The notes under the pieces are model-generated. The model was given only the letters and a program-made list of their open reading frames with translations. It had not been told where the DNA came from and made no database searches. DNA of 64,000 nt from an uncultured Clostridia bacterium (lineage in GTDB: Bacteria > Bacillota > Clostridia > Lachnospirales > Anaerotignaceae). The DNA lies in assembly GCA_944383885.1 (NCBI GenBank), contig CALWRF010000040.1:213574-277573 (forward strand), written 5' to 3'. Position 1 is the first letter of the stretch. Each line of letters starts with the position of its first letter. The position numbers and the translations under genes are program-made. Of this stretch, positions 25,959 to 34,720 are shown one piece after another.

Positions 25959-26864
25959 GTGGAACTTAAACATCTGGAATTTTTTATAGCCTGCGCCGAA
26001 GCCAAAAGCCTCAGCAAAGCGTCGGACAGGCTGTATACATCTCAGCCTAATGTAAGCAAGGTAATAAGACAGCTGGAAGACGAGCTTGGCGCTGAGCTTT
26101 TTGAGCGCACAAGCAAAGGGCTGCGCCTTACGTCGTTTGGAAAATCTATATACGAATACGCTTTAAACACAGTTAAAAACGCAGAAATAATATACAACAT
26201 GAGCAAAAACGAAAAACGCGCCGCGTTCTATATTTCAACTTATCAAAGCAATGTTTTTTCCAAACTTATTGTAAGGCTTTACAAAAACAACCCCGATATA
26301 ATAATTGAGCACCGTCAGGGAACAGTTGAGGAAATAATAAACCATGTGGAAAAAGGCATATCCGAAATAGGTTTTTTATACGTTTCTCAAAAACATATAA
26401 CTGCTTTTTTAAATGTTATTAAACGCAAAAAACTCGTTTTCACGCCTATGGGCAAATTTAAGGCGTGCCTTTTTGCCGGACCTGAAAATCCGCTTTATAA
26501 AATGGACACCGTATCAATAGATGAACTGGTTAATCTTAAATTTGTACGTAATTTAAGCGATTTCTTTTCTGTAGACGACGGGCTTGAGAAAGTAAGCCTT
26601 GGATTTGTAAACTCCGACAGCCTGCATAACTCCGTATACACTAACAGCGAACATTTGTCTACAAATCTTCTTTTGGAAACAGACCTTGCAGATATTGGAA
26701 TTAATTTCAGGTATCCCGGGAAAAACCAATACGACATAAAAGAACTTTACATTCAAGACGAAGCCTCTGCCCTTACTTTGGGGTATGTTACAGATGAAGG
26801 GCACAATATTTCAAATTATGCCAAACAATTAGTCCAATACGCTCAGGAATTAATAAAGCCATAA
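25959..26864 (+). CDS. LysR-family transcriptional regulator
   Basis: A 301-residue LysR-type regulator. The N-terminal winged helix is clear: MELKHLEFFIACAEAKSLSKASDRLYTSQPNVSKVIRQLEDELGAELFERTSKGLRLT (residues 1-58). The effector-binding domain fills the rest but shows no diagnostic ligand motif. The start is GTG, 8 bases after AAGGAGG; an overlapping ATG is out of frame. A TATAAT lies at 25929-25934. It is divergent from nifS and reads toward the cyclodeaminase and SNF transporter genes, which it probably regulates, given the shared operator-like sequences. Confidence 0.93.
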   Translation: MELKHLEFFIACAEAKSLSKASDRLYTSQPNVSKVIRQLEDELGAELFERTSKGLRLTSFGKSIYEYALNTVKNAEIIYNMSKNEKRAAFYISTYQSNVFSKLIVRLYKNNPDIIIEHRQGTVEEIINHVEKGISEIGFLYVSQKHITAFLNVIKRKKLVFTPMGKFKACLFAGPENPLYKMDTVSIDELVNLKFVRNLSDFFSVDDGLEKVSLGFVNSDSLHNSVYTNSEHLSTNLLLETDLADIGINFRYPGKNQYDIKELYIQDEASALTLGYVTDEGHNISNYAKQLVQYAQELIKP

Positions 26865-26881
26865 CATAATGTTATGGCTTT
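26855..26881. terminator. 27-bp perfect palindrome over the LysR stop codon
   Basis: Thirteen-base arms (AAAGCCATAACAT) around one central base; the TAA stop lies within the left arm. The tail is only TTTCTG, so it would be a weak terminator; it may be a protein site instead. Confidence 0.5.
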
Positions 26882-26899
26882 CTGCGTACATTCCGATAA

Positions 26900-26928
26900 T
26901 TGTTACTTTTAAGCAATAAGGATATAAT
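26900..26928 (+). promoter_or_regulatory. Promoter and LysR-type box before the cyclodeaminase gene
   Basis: TTGTTA, a 17-base spacer and TATAAT. The spacer and -35 are embedded in ATTG-N11-CAAT (26899-26917), the classical T-N11-A LysR pattern. The 235 bases between this promoter and the start codon are AT-rich and contain GCCGGATAAAAC with ATCCGGCATAAAAT (27023 and 27087 regions) as inverted GCCGGAT/ATCCGGC arms that could fold the leader. Confidence 0.65.
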
Positions 26929-27163
26929 GTATTTAAAAACAAAGGCGCATCTTTTTGCTATTATTCAGCAGGGCATTTAATATAGCTAAAATTAATCCAT
27001 CTCAATCCTCAGCTGCTTTTTATGCCGGATAAAACAACAGATGTTTTGGAATTTTAACATAAACAATCCAAGGTGTTTATTGGCTAATCCGGCATAAAAT
27101 AATTTTTCCCCGGCTAATATAACAAAAAGCAATACTATTTAAAACAGAAGGAGGCAATATTTT

Positions 27164-28156
27164 ATGGAAACTTTACTTTTAAATAAAACCGAAGTTGGAA
27201 GCCTTATTGATTTAGACGATGTATATAAGGCAGTTGAAAACGGTTACCGCTCATTTGCAAAAGGTCATGTAGTACAGCCTGATTTTATGACAATAGTAAA
27301 ACCGGGTACACATACAGGATTTGACTTTAAAGGCGGTCTTGATTTAGAGGGCGGATACATAACAATAAAATCTTCTTCCGGCGGGTACCCTGATAATCCA
27401 AAATTAGGTCTGCCTACAGGCATAAACACTGTATTTTTATATGAAGCCGACACAAGCGCTTTAAAATGCGTTATGGACGGAACTTGGATAACAGGCTGCC
27501 GCACAGCTGCCGCAGGCGCTATTTCAGTAGAGTATCTCGCAAAAAAAGACGCGCATAAAATTGCGTTAATCGGCGCCGGCAACCAGGCACGCAGGCAGTT
27601 AAGGGCCATCTCAAGAGTACGTAAATTTACCGATGTTTACGTATGGGGCTACAGCGAAGAGGAGATTGAAAACTACATCAGCGATATGTCAAAAGAATTG
27701 GACGCGAAATTCCACCCGTGCAAGAGCGCAGAAGATGCCGTTAGAAACGCCGAAGTTATTGTTACGGCAACAATAGGCCGCAGGGGTCCGGTTGTTAAAA
27801 GGCAGTGGCTCAATCCAGGCACCCACATTGTCGCAATGGGCGCAGATATGCCGGATAAACAAGAGCTTTTTACAGATATATTTAAAGACGCCAAAGCCGT
27901 AACAGATTCAACAGCGCTTTGCGCTAAAAATGGTGAAACACACCACGCAATTGAGGAAGGCGTTATTACAGCAGACGATATTTATGCCGAAATAGGTCAG
28001 ATTATACTTGGTGAAAAACCCGGCCGTGAAAATGATACAGAAATTACCCTTTTTGATACTGTCGGCATGGCTATCCAGGATAATGTAATGGCAGTTTCAA
28101 TATACAACAACGCCGTTAAAAAAGGACTTGGCTCAAAATTCGATTTCTTAAAATAA
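27164..28156 (+). CDS. Ornithine cyclodeaminase / mu-crystallin family NAD(P)-dependent enzyme
   Basis: A 330-residue enzyme of the OCD/mu-crystallin family. The Rossmann dinucleotide-binding loop is GAGNQA at 137-142, the conserved R113-T-A-A-A-G substrate motif is present, and the N-terminal half has the family fold (VYKAVENGYRSFAKG; MDGTWITGCRT). Members include ornithine cyclodeaminase, alanine dehydrogenase of archaea, and ketimine reductases. The exact substrate cannot be told from sequence. Its position between a LysR regulator and a Na+/amino-acid-type symporter suggests catabolism or interconversion of an imported amino acid. A GAAGGAGG precedes the ATG and a terminator follows, so the transporter has its own transcription start or is reached by readthrough. 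Confidence 0.9.
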   Translation: METLLLNKTEVGSLIDLDDVYKAVENGYRSFAKGHVVQPDFMTIVKPGTHTGFDFKGGLDLEGGYITIKSSSGGYPDNPKLGLPTGINTVFLYEADTSALKCVMDGTWITGCRTAAAGAISVEYLAKKDAHKIALIGAGNQARRQLRAISRVRKFTDVYVWGYSEEEIENYISDMSKELDAKFHPCKSAEDAVRNAEVIVTATIGRRGPVVKRQWLNPGTHIVAMGADMPDKQELFTDIFKDAKAVTDSTALCAKNGETHHAIEEGVITADDIYAEIGQIILGEKPGRENDTEITLFDTVGMAIQDNVMAVSIYNNAVKKGLGSKFDFLK

Positions 28157-28226
28157 AAAATGTCAAAAAGTAATTAATATCCCCTCTTCTCTCTCATTAA
28201 TTCTTTTTGGCTATAAAAATATATAA

Positions 28227-28266
28227 AAACCACCGCAGAAAAATTATATTTTACGGTGGTTTTTTT
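28227..28266 (+). terminator. Terminator after the cyclodeaminase gene
   Basis: A 9-bp perfect stem (AAACCACCG/CGGTGGTTT) with an AT-rich loop, followed by T run. Confidence 0.88.
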
Positions 28267-28384
28267 AATTCAGACTGGTTTTATTGCTCTTATTTATTGC
28301 TTTATTTACTATAATGTATTAAAATAATTGCTGTATTATTTGTATTTGGGGTGTTGGAAAAGCTTATTAACGGTATAGTTTTAG

Positions 28385-28412
28385 CCGGCAGGATTGTAAA
28401 AATGCCTGTCGG
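28385..28412 (+). other. Leader hairpin before the SNF-family transporter
   Basis: CCGGCAGG pairs with CCTGTCGG (one G-U pair), followed by TTATTTTG. It lies about 75 bases before the start codon, so it could be an attenuator or a partial terminator. A TATAAT at 28310-28315 lacks a good -35. Nothing else was recognised in this 220-base leader. Confidence 0.4.
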
Positions 28413-28485
28413 TTATTTTGATATGCCTTAAATTTTCCAAAACAAATAAAAGTATCTTATTTTAAACAAAGGAGAGGTTTTATCT

Positions 28486-29847
28486 ATGGAAAGGGAAAAA
28501 CTCGGTTCAAGGCTTGGGTTCCTGCTTTTAAGCGCCGGATGCGCCATAGGTATAGGAAATGTATGGCGTTTTCCTTACATTACAGGAGTATACGGCGGAG
28601 GCGCGTTTGTTTTGATTTATTTATTCTTTCTTGTTATTATGGGCATGCCTATAATGACTATGGAATTTGCCGTAGGCCGCGCAAGCCAAAAAAGCATAGC
28701 AAAATCTTATGTTGCCCTTGAAAAGCCGGGGCAGAAATGGCATTACCACAGTATTTTTGCCATAGCAGGAAATTACCTGCTTATGATGTTTTACACAACA
28801 GTAACAGGCTGGATGCTGCATTATTTTTATTTAACGCTGAAAGGCAATTTTACAGGTCAGAGCACGGAACAGGTTTCGTCAGCTTTTTCCACAATGCTTT
28901 CGCAGCCCGGCGTTATGGCTTTTTGGATGATACTTGTTGTTATAGTAGGCTTTACAATATGCTCTGTCGGGCTTCAAAGCGGAGTTGAGCGCATTACAAA
29001 AATAATGATGCTTTCCCTTATTGTTATTATGATTATACTTGCGGTACACAGCATAATCATACCGGGAAGCATAGAGGGTCTTAAATTTTACATAATACCG
29101 GACTTTAACAGAATGGTTGAGGTTGGTATATGGCCAACTATAGTAGCCGCCATGAATCAGTCATTCTTTACATTAAGCCTTGGCATAGGCGCCATGGCTA
29201 TATTCGGAAGCTATATAGGCAAAGAACATGCGCTTTTAGGCGAGTCACTGAGGATTGGGGTTCTTGACACATTTGTTGCATTTGTTGCCGGTCTTATTAT
29301 ATTCCCGGCTTGCTCAGCTTACGGCATAAGTCCTGACCAAGGTCCAAGCCTTATATTTATAACACTGCCTAATGTATTTAACTCAATGGCAGGTGGCAGA
29401 ATCTGGGGCGCTTTGTTTTTCCTGTTTATGGCTTTTGCCGCTTTTTCAACTGTTCTTGCTGTATTCGAGAATATAATATCATTCGGCATAGACCTTTTTG
29501 GCTGGAGCCGCAAAAAGACTGCTATTATCAATACGGCAGTTGTTATAATATTAAGTCTTCCTTGTGTTTTAGGCTATAACTTATGGTCCTCATTCCAGCC
29601 TTTGGGTCCTGGAACTTCCGTGCTTGATTTGGAAGACTTTCTTGTAAGCAATATACTTCTGCCTTTAGGCTCGCTTATATACCTTTTATTCTGCGTAAGC
29701 CGTTACGGCTGGGGCTGGGATAACTATATTAAGGAAGTTAATACAGGCACAGGCATTAAAGTGCCAAAATGCCTTAGATTTTATTTTACATATATAATTC
29801 CTATACTTATACTTGTAGTGTTCCTTCAGGGAATATTTAAGTTCTGA
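28486..29847 (+). CDS. Neurotransmitter:sodium symporter (SNF) family transporter
   Basis: A 453-residue Na+-dependent transporter of the SNF/LeuT family. The diagnostic helix 1 motif is LGFLLLSAGCAIGIGNVWRFPYITGVYGGGAFVLIYLFF (about residues 8-46), and the protein has about 11-12 helices, typical of the shorter bacterial branch. MNQSFFTLSLGIGAM (about 223-237) is the helix 6 substrate and sodium site. These carriers import amino acids such as tryptophan, tyrosine, leucine or alanine with Na+. It probably serves the same amino-acid pathway as the upstream enzyme; that is inferred from adjacency and the common regulator. It has an AAAGGAGAGG site. Confidence 0.93.
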   Translation: MEREKLGSRLGFLLLSAGCAIGIGNVWRFPYITGVYGGGAFVLIYLFFLVIMGMPIMTMEFAVGRASQKSIAKSYVALEKPGQKWHYHSIFAIAGNYLLMMFYTTVTGWMLHYFYLTLKGNFTGQSTEQVSSAFSTMLSQPGVMAFWMILVVIVGFTICSVGLQSGVERITKIMMLSLIVIMIILAVHSIIIPGSIEGLKFYIIPDFNRMVEVGIWPTIVAAMNQSFFTLSLGIGAMAIFGSYIGKEHALLGESLRIGVLDTFVAFVAGLIIFPACSAYGISPDQGPSLIFITLPNVFNSMAGGRIWGALFFLFMAFAAFSTVLAVFENIISFGIDLFGWSRKKTAIINTAVVIILSLPCVLGYNLWSSFQPLGPGTSVLDLEDFLVSNILLPLGSLIYLLFCVSRYGWGWDNYIKEVNTGTGIKVPKCLRFYFTYIIPILILVVFLQGIFKF

Positions 29848-29854
29848 AAAATAT

Positions 29855-29879
29855 AAAACCGCCAGATTTTGGCGGTTTT
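29855..29879. terminator. Bidirectional terminator between SNF and P-type ATPase genes
   Basis: AAAACCGCC/GGCGGTTTT with a 7-base loop; both strands end in T-rich sequence, and the flanking genes converge on it. Confidence 0.85.
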
Positions 29880-29924
29880 ATTACTTCATTTTATTTTAAT
29901 TTTTACTGTAACTTAAAAGCTTTA

Positions 29925-32381
29925 TTAAGAAATTTCATCACTGTTTTTTTCTGTTTTACTATTGTTTTTCCTGCTTCTTATTTTTTCCGCCATACGCGAA
30001 AAAAACTCAAACAGCTTTGTAATATATCTGAAAACTGACTCAGTGGCTATTGTAAATATGCATAACAGCATTGCCGTCCTTGATGATATTGTCTGTATAT
30101 CAAATATATCATTCATGTAAGTGCCGCATATTACAAAAGCCGCTATCATTGATATTAAAACCGCGGCGCGTATTTTATTCATTGGCTGGCTTATTTTATA
30201 AAGTATCAAAAAGCCTACCATTGCCAGTAAAAGAGTGCTTACAACAGAAACATCCTCACTTTTAAGCTCAAAAACCTGACTGTATATCATAAAAGCCAGT
30301 ACAACCAAAAAGTCCGTAAGTCCTCCCGGAAGCGCTTTATAGAGCACATTACGCACAAAGCCGCCTTTTATAATATCAAAATTGCTTTCAAGAGCAAGCA
30401 GAAATGCCGGTATGCCTATAGTGAACATACTTATAAGCGAAATCTGTGACGGCGTAATAGGATAGTCTAAAAGCAAAACTATTGTGCTTATTGAAAGCAG
30501 TAGAGAAAATATGTTTTTAACAAGAAACAAACTTGAGGAACGCTGTATATTGTTTACAACACGCCTGCCTTCATATACAACAGACGGCAGTTTTGAAAAG
30601 TCAGAATCCAAAAGCACTATCTGCGCCGCCTGGCTTGCGGCGTCACTGCCGGAAGCCATAGCTATTGAGCAGTCCGCGTCTTTAAGGGCTAAAACATCGT
30701 TTACGCCGTCGCCTGTCATAGCAACAGTATTGCCGTTGTTTTTAATCGCGTTTATAATTATGCGTTTTTGCTTAGGCGTTACCCTGCCGAAAACAGTATA
30801 GTCGTTTACGCAGTTTTCCAGCTCTTCATCAGTTAAAGATGAGGTATCTATATATTTATCGGTATTATCAATATCAGCCTCTTTAGCCACAAAGGCAGCA
30901 GTAATTGGGTTATCGCCGGATATAACTTTAATTTCAACACCCTGCTCCTTAAAATATTTGAATGTTTCAACAGCTTCTTTTCTGACGGGATTAGAAAACA
31001 CCACAAGACACAGCGGTTCAACACCGCCAGTTATCCGGTTTCCGTCAGCAGTCCCATTATATGTGCCGAACAGAAGCACTCTTTTGCCGTTTTGACCTAA
31101 AGATGCAGCTTTTAAAGAATATTTTTCATATTTTTCATCTAAAAGTAATTCAGGCGCTCCTAAAACATAGCTTATGCCTTCCGGCGTATTGACAGCACTG
31201 TATTTATAAGCCGATGAAAAAGGCACGCTTACGCCTTTCATTGCTTCACCGGTATTGTTAAAATAATCAAGCACAGCCTGTGCTGTTTCATTAATTGTAT
31301 CCTGCGCTTTTACAAAAGACGAAAGCCTGTTTTTAATTTCTTCTTCATTTAATGTACTTTCTAAAACAACAATGCCCTCCATTTGTATATCAGGCATTGT
31401 AATTGTTCCCGTTTTATCAAGGCACAATACGTTAACCCTCGCAAGGGTTTCTATGCACTTCATGTCATGGAGCATAACTTTTTTAACCGCGAGCCTTCCG
31501 GCGCTTACGGCAAGGGCAACGCTTGTTAAAAGATACATGCCCTCAGGTATCATGCCTATTACGGCAGCTACTGTAGTTGAAATGCTATCGCCAAAGCCAT
31601 AGCCTTTAATCACAAACTGCTGCACAAACAGAATTATGCCTATAGGTATTATAGCTATGCCTAAAAATATAAGTATGCGGTTCATGGAGCGTATCATCTG
31701 TGACTGTTCTTTGTTGTTTATTTTTTTCGCTTCCAAAGTCAGCTTTGCGGCATAGGAGTTAATGCCAACTCTTTCAGCCATAGCACGGCATGTACCTGTT
31801 ACAACAAAACTGCCGGAAAGCAGCTTGTCCCCTTCGCCTTTATAAACCTCATCGCTTTCTCCTGTTATAAGGGACTCATTTACAGTTACATAACCGCTTT
31901 TTACAACACAGTCGGCACAAATCTGATCCCCCGATGTAAACTCGCATATATCATTTAACAGCACATCATCGGCATTAACCTTTTCACTAACGCCCTGGCG
32001 TATAACTGTGGCTTTTGCGGCATTAAGCACGCTCAATTTATCAAGCACTCTTTTGGAATGTATTTCCTGAAAAATACCTATACATGTGTTGGCTATAATA
32101 ATTGGCAGGAAAAGCAAATCATTCAGCTTGCCCGAAATTATAACAAGCACAGTAATAACGGCAAAAACCATATTAAAATACGTTAAACAGTTTTCCTTTA
32201 TTATATCGCCAACTGTTTTAGACGACATATCTCCATGACAGTTATTAAGTCCGCTTTCCGTTCTTTCTTTTACCTGCTCATAAGTAAGACCCTTGTCGGG
32301 GTCTGGGTTATACAGTTCGTACTCTATTTTCTCCATTTTACCTTTTTTAACCATTTCTTCAAAATTAGATTTATCCGGCAT
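29925..32381 (-). CDS. Cation-translocating P-type ATPase
   Basis: An 818-residue P-type (E1-E2) ATPase. The actuator motif is TGES at 173-176, the phosphorylated aspartate D322 lies in DKTGT, and TGDGVND plus the hinge follow in the C-terminal half. The membrane helix 4 motif reads MIPEGMYLL (278-286), i.e. PEG rather than the heavy-metal CPC, so heavy metals are unlikely. The N-terminal YNPDPDKGLTYEQVKER cation-ATPase segment and about ten helices place it near the CtpE-like branch, for which Ca2+ has been proposed. The C-terminus is basic and polar. Its promoter is TTGAAC-17-TACAAT. It lies next to the Mrp-like operon but is separated from it by a terminator. Confidence 0.92.
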   Translation of the reverse strand: MPDKSNFEEMVKKGKMEKIEYELYNPDPDKGLTYEQVKERTESGLNNCHGDMSSKTVGDIIKENCLTYFNMVFAVITVLVIISGKLNDLLFLPIIIANTCIGIFQEIHSKRVLDKLSVLNAAKATVIRQGVSEKVNADDVLLNDICEFTSGDQICADCVVKSGYVTVNESLITGESDEVYKGEGDKLLSGSFVVTGTCRAMAERVGINSYAAKLTLEAKKINNKEQSQMIRSMNRILIFLGIAIIPIGIILFVQQFVIKGYGFGDSISTTVAAVIGMIPEGMYLLTSVALAVSAGRLAVKKVMLHDMKCIETLARVNVLCLDKTGTITMPDIQMEGIVVLESTLNEEEIKNRLSSFVKAQDTINETAQAVLDYFNNTGEAMKGVSVPFSSAYKYSAVNTPEGISYVLGAPELLLDEKYEKYSLKAASLGQNGKRVLLFGTYNGTADGNRITGGVEPLCLVVFSNPVRKEAVETFKYFKEQGVEIKVISGDNPITAAFVAKEADIDNTDKYIDTSSLTDEELENCVNDYTVFGRVTPKQKRIIINAIKNNGNTVAMTGDGVNDVLALKDADCSIAMASGSDAASQAAQIVLLDSDFSKLPSVVYEGRRVVNNIQRSSSLFLVKNIFSLLLSISTIVLLLDYPITPSQISLISMFTIGIPAFLLALESNFDIIKGGFVRNVLYKALPGGLTDFLVVLAFMIYSQVFELKSEDVSVVSTLLLAMVGFLILYKISQPMNKIRAAVLISMIAAFVICGTYMNDIFDIQTISSRTAMLLCIFTIATESVFRYITKLFEFFSRMAEKIRSRKNNSKTEKNSDEIS

Positions 32382-32440
32382 ACTAATCAGTCCTTATTAT
32401 TATTACCATAAATTCAACAACGCAACAAATATTTAAAAGA

Positions 32441-32469
32441 ATTGTATCATCTTTTTTCACTCTGTTCAA
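32441..32469 (-). promoter_or_regulatory. Promoter of the P-type ATPase gene
   Basis: TTGAAC, a 17-base spacer and TACAAT on the minus strand, 60 bases before the ATG. Confidence 0.7.
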
Positions 32470-32493
32470 TTAAGTAAATGTTAATCTTAATAT

Positions 32494-32518
32494 AAAAAAG
32501 TCCGCAATAAAAGCGGAC
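32494..32518 (-). terminator. Terminator of the Mrp-like operon
   Basis: GTCCGC/GCGGAC stem with a 7-base loop and six T on the minus strand, directly after the last gene. Confidence 0.9.
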
Positions 32519-32524
32519 AGATTA

Positions 32525-34702
32525 CTAAATTATAAGATATAAAAGCGCTAAAACAACACCTATGCCAAACAGCATAAGAGATATGGAAAGATTTTCCCTC
32601 ATTCCGCGTTCTTCACCATATTTATCAACAGAAAACCGTGAAAAATACGCGTCTTTCCTGAAATTGCGCTTACCTTCGTATGAAATTTCTTCATAATTGA
32701 AAAACAAATACAGCACAACCTGAAGCATGTAATCGTACATGCCCTTAAAAAACCTTATTACAATTACACCGGCTATAAGCAGCCAAAGGAAAATGTTTTC
32801 CATAAGTCCGCTTACAAACTCAACCGCTCTTGACATTATGAAATACAACGCCTTGTATAAATCCTCAAAAGACGGATTTAAAACATTTTCACATACTATC
32901 CCGGCAGCCGGCACAGTTTTTGAACAAATAAACTCAAACGAGGCATTCATAATATTAGCGCAGGCGCCGCCTATTGACGGCAGAAGGCTTAAAAGCACGG
33001 GACGGTATATTTTTTTCTCAATGCTGAGCCATTTAGGCCATAAATCGATGTAAGTATTATGCCCGTTCCGGCTTTTAGCCATAAGAAAAACACGTATAAA
33101 GCCAAAATACACCACAGCGCCTATAATCACCGATATAACAGCGCCCTTTAAATTAACCCATGCGAAATAATGCACCGCATGTTCCATGCCATGGCTGTTC
33201 ATAAAGCTTCCTGCCATATCTGCTATATTTCCCATTACGGCGTTAGGGAAAAGACCGAAAACAGAAATTAAAGCTCCGCAGCATATTAAAACAAAAGCCG
33301 ATGTACCGCTTAAATATTTATTATGCTGATTTTTATTTCCATTGGATATGCTGTCGGCTTTCTCAACAAACACAGCTGTAAAAATCTTAGCCATATATGC
33401 TAATGTAAGACCGCCGGAAATAAGGAATATCCATTCTACAGCCTTAAACAAAAAGGCGCTTTGCCCTGCTTCGTTTAATACAGCAATATACTCCACTATG
33501 CTCTCATGCAGAAGTGTTTTGCTTATATATCCGCCCCAAAGCGGTATGCCGCCTATTCCCAGCAAACCTTGCAGAAACACAATTTTTAAAAGAAGTTTAT
33601 CCCTGCCCCAGCCGCGGATTTTGTTTAAGTCCAGTTCGTGTATATTCATATATACTGTTCCGGCACACAAAAACAGAGTCATTTTAATTATGGAATGGTT
33701 TACTATATGAAGTGCTGTACCACATGCAGCAATGGCGTTATGCTCCCCTAAAATGCCCTGCATGCCTACGCCTATAAGTATAAAACCTATCTGAGATAAT
33801 GACGAGCAGGCAAGCGTGCGCTTTAAATTAATTGAAAACAGAGCCAAAAAAGCCCCCAAAAACATTGTTATTGTGCCTGTAACAAGTATAAAAAGCCCCC
33901 ACTTGGCATCGTACATGAATATTTGGGTGCTTAAAACAATAACGCCGAATATGCCGGTTTTTGTAAGAACACAGCTTAAAAGCGCACTTGCAGGCGCCGG
34001 AGCTGCGGGGTGCGCTTCAGGAAGCCATATATGAAGCGGAAAAGCGCCGGCTTTAGCACCAAAGCCTGTAAGCACCATTATGCCGTATATATAATACGGC
34101 GTTTTATCCTCAACGCCCGACATAAAAACAGACAGCTCATCAAAGCGCATTGTGCCTGACGCTTTATATAAAAAGAACATTCCTGTTAATGTTACAAGTC
34201 CGCCTATTACCGCTACTGTAATATATGTCATACCGGCTTTTATGGCATTTTCCGTTTCGTCATGCATTACAAGCACCCATGATGTAAACGACATAATCTC
34301 AAAAAATATAAGTGTTGTAAAAAAATCAGCTGAAAGAAATACTCCCATTGTAGCGCCCAATGTAGAGAGCATAAAAAAGTAGTACCTGTTGCGGTTGCGG
34401 TAATGGGCAAAATACTCATTTGAAAAAAGCGTCGTCATAAGCCATACAAAAGAAGCCAAAACCATAAGTATGCTTCTTAAAGAGCCGCTTTGGAAATTTA
34501 TGCCTAAAGCGAATATGCCGTTTATACTAAACTCAGCTGTGCCAAAGCATGCCATACATGCGCTTAAAAACTCAACAGATACAACAATACAGGCAAAACG
34601 GTTCCTTGCTGTTTTATTTTTTCTGCCTATTAAGTAGCTTACAAATGCCGAAAGTACAGGGAAAAATACTATAAATGCCAGCAGCATGCTGTTTTCTTTC
34701 AA
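32525..34702 (-). CDS. Large antiporter-like subunit with long C-terminal extension (MrpA/NuoL-like)
   Basis: A 725-residue proton-conducting membrane subunit, the last and largest of four in the operon. The helix 5 glutamate is in LIFFEIMSFTSW. The helix 7 lysine is in GFGAKAGAFPLHIWLPEAHPAAPAPASALLSCVLTKTG, both conserved in the complex I NuoL/M/N and Mrp families. Beyond residue 500 there are three to four extra membrane segments and a charged tail before a last helix (LSISLMLFGIGVVLALLYLII), unlike MrpD. The start is uncertain: TTG at 34702 is favoured, 6 bases after AAGGTGG, with a GTG three codons earlier and an ATG five codons later as alternatives. It probably forms the distal proton or cation channel of the complex. 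Confidence 0.87.
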   Translation of the reverse strand: MKENSMLLAFIVFFPVLSAFVSYLIGRKNKTARNRFACIVVSVEFLSACMACFGTAEFSINGIFALGINFQSGSLRSILMVLASFVWLMTTLFSNEYFAHYRNRNRYYFFMLSTLGATMGVFLSADFFTTLIFFEIMSFTSWVLVMHDETENAIKAGMTYITVAVIGGLVTLTGMFFLYKASGTMRFDELSVFMSGVEDKTPYYIYGIMVLTGFGAKAGAFPLHIWLPEAHPAAPAPASALLSCVLTKTGIFGVIVLSTQIFMYDAKWGLFILVTGTITMFLGAFLALFSINLKRTLACSSLSQIGFILIGVGMQGILGEHNAIAACGTALHIVNHSIIKMTLFLCAGTVYMNIHELDLNKIRGWGRDKLLLKIVFLQGLLGIGGIPLWGGYISKTLLHESIVEYIAVLNEAGQSAFLFKAVEWIFLISGGLTLAYMAKIFTAVFVEKADSISNGNKNQHNKYLSGTSAFVLICCGALISVFGLFPNAVMGNIADMAGSFMNSHGMEHAVHYFAWVNLKGAVISVIIGAVVYFGFIRVFLMAKSRNGHNTYIDLWPKWLSIEKKIYRPVLLSLLPSIGGACANIMNASFEFICSKTVPAAGIVCENVLNPSFEDLYKALYFIMSRAVEFVSGLMENIFLWLLIAGVIVIRFFKGMYDYMLQVVLYLFFNYEEISYEGKRNFRKDAYFSRFSVDKYGEERGMRENLSISLMLFGIGVVLALLYLII

Positions 34703-34720
34703 ATAAACCACCTTACCTTA

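Noticed and set aside
28385..28412. Glycine riboswitch before the SNF symporter
   Set aside because: A hairpin exists, but the conserved glycine aptamer sequences are missing.
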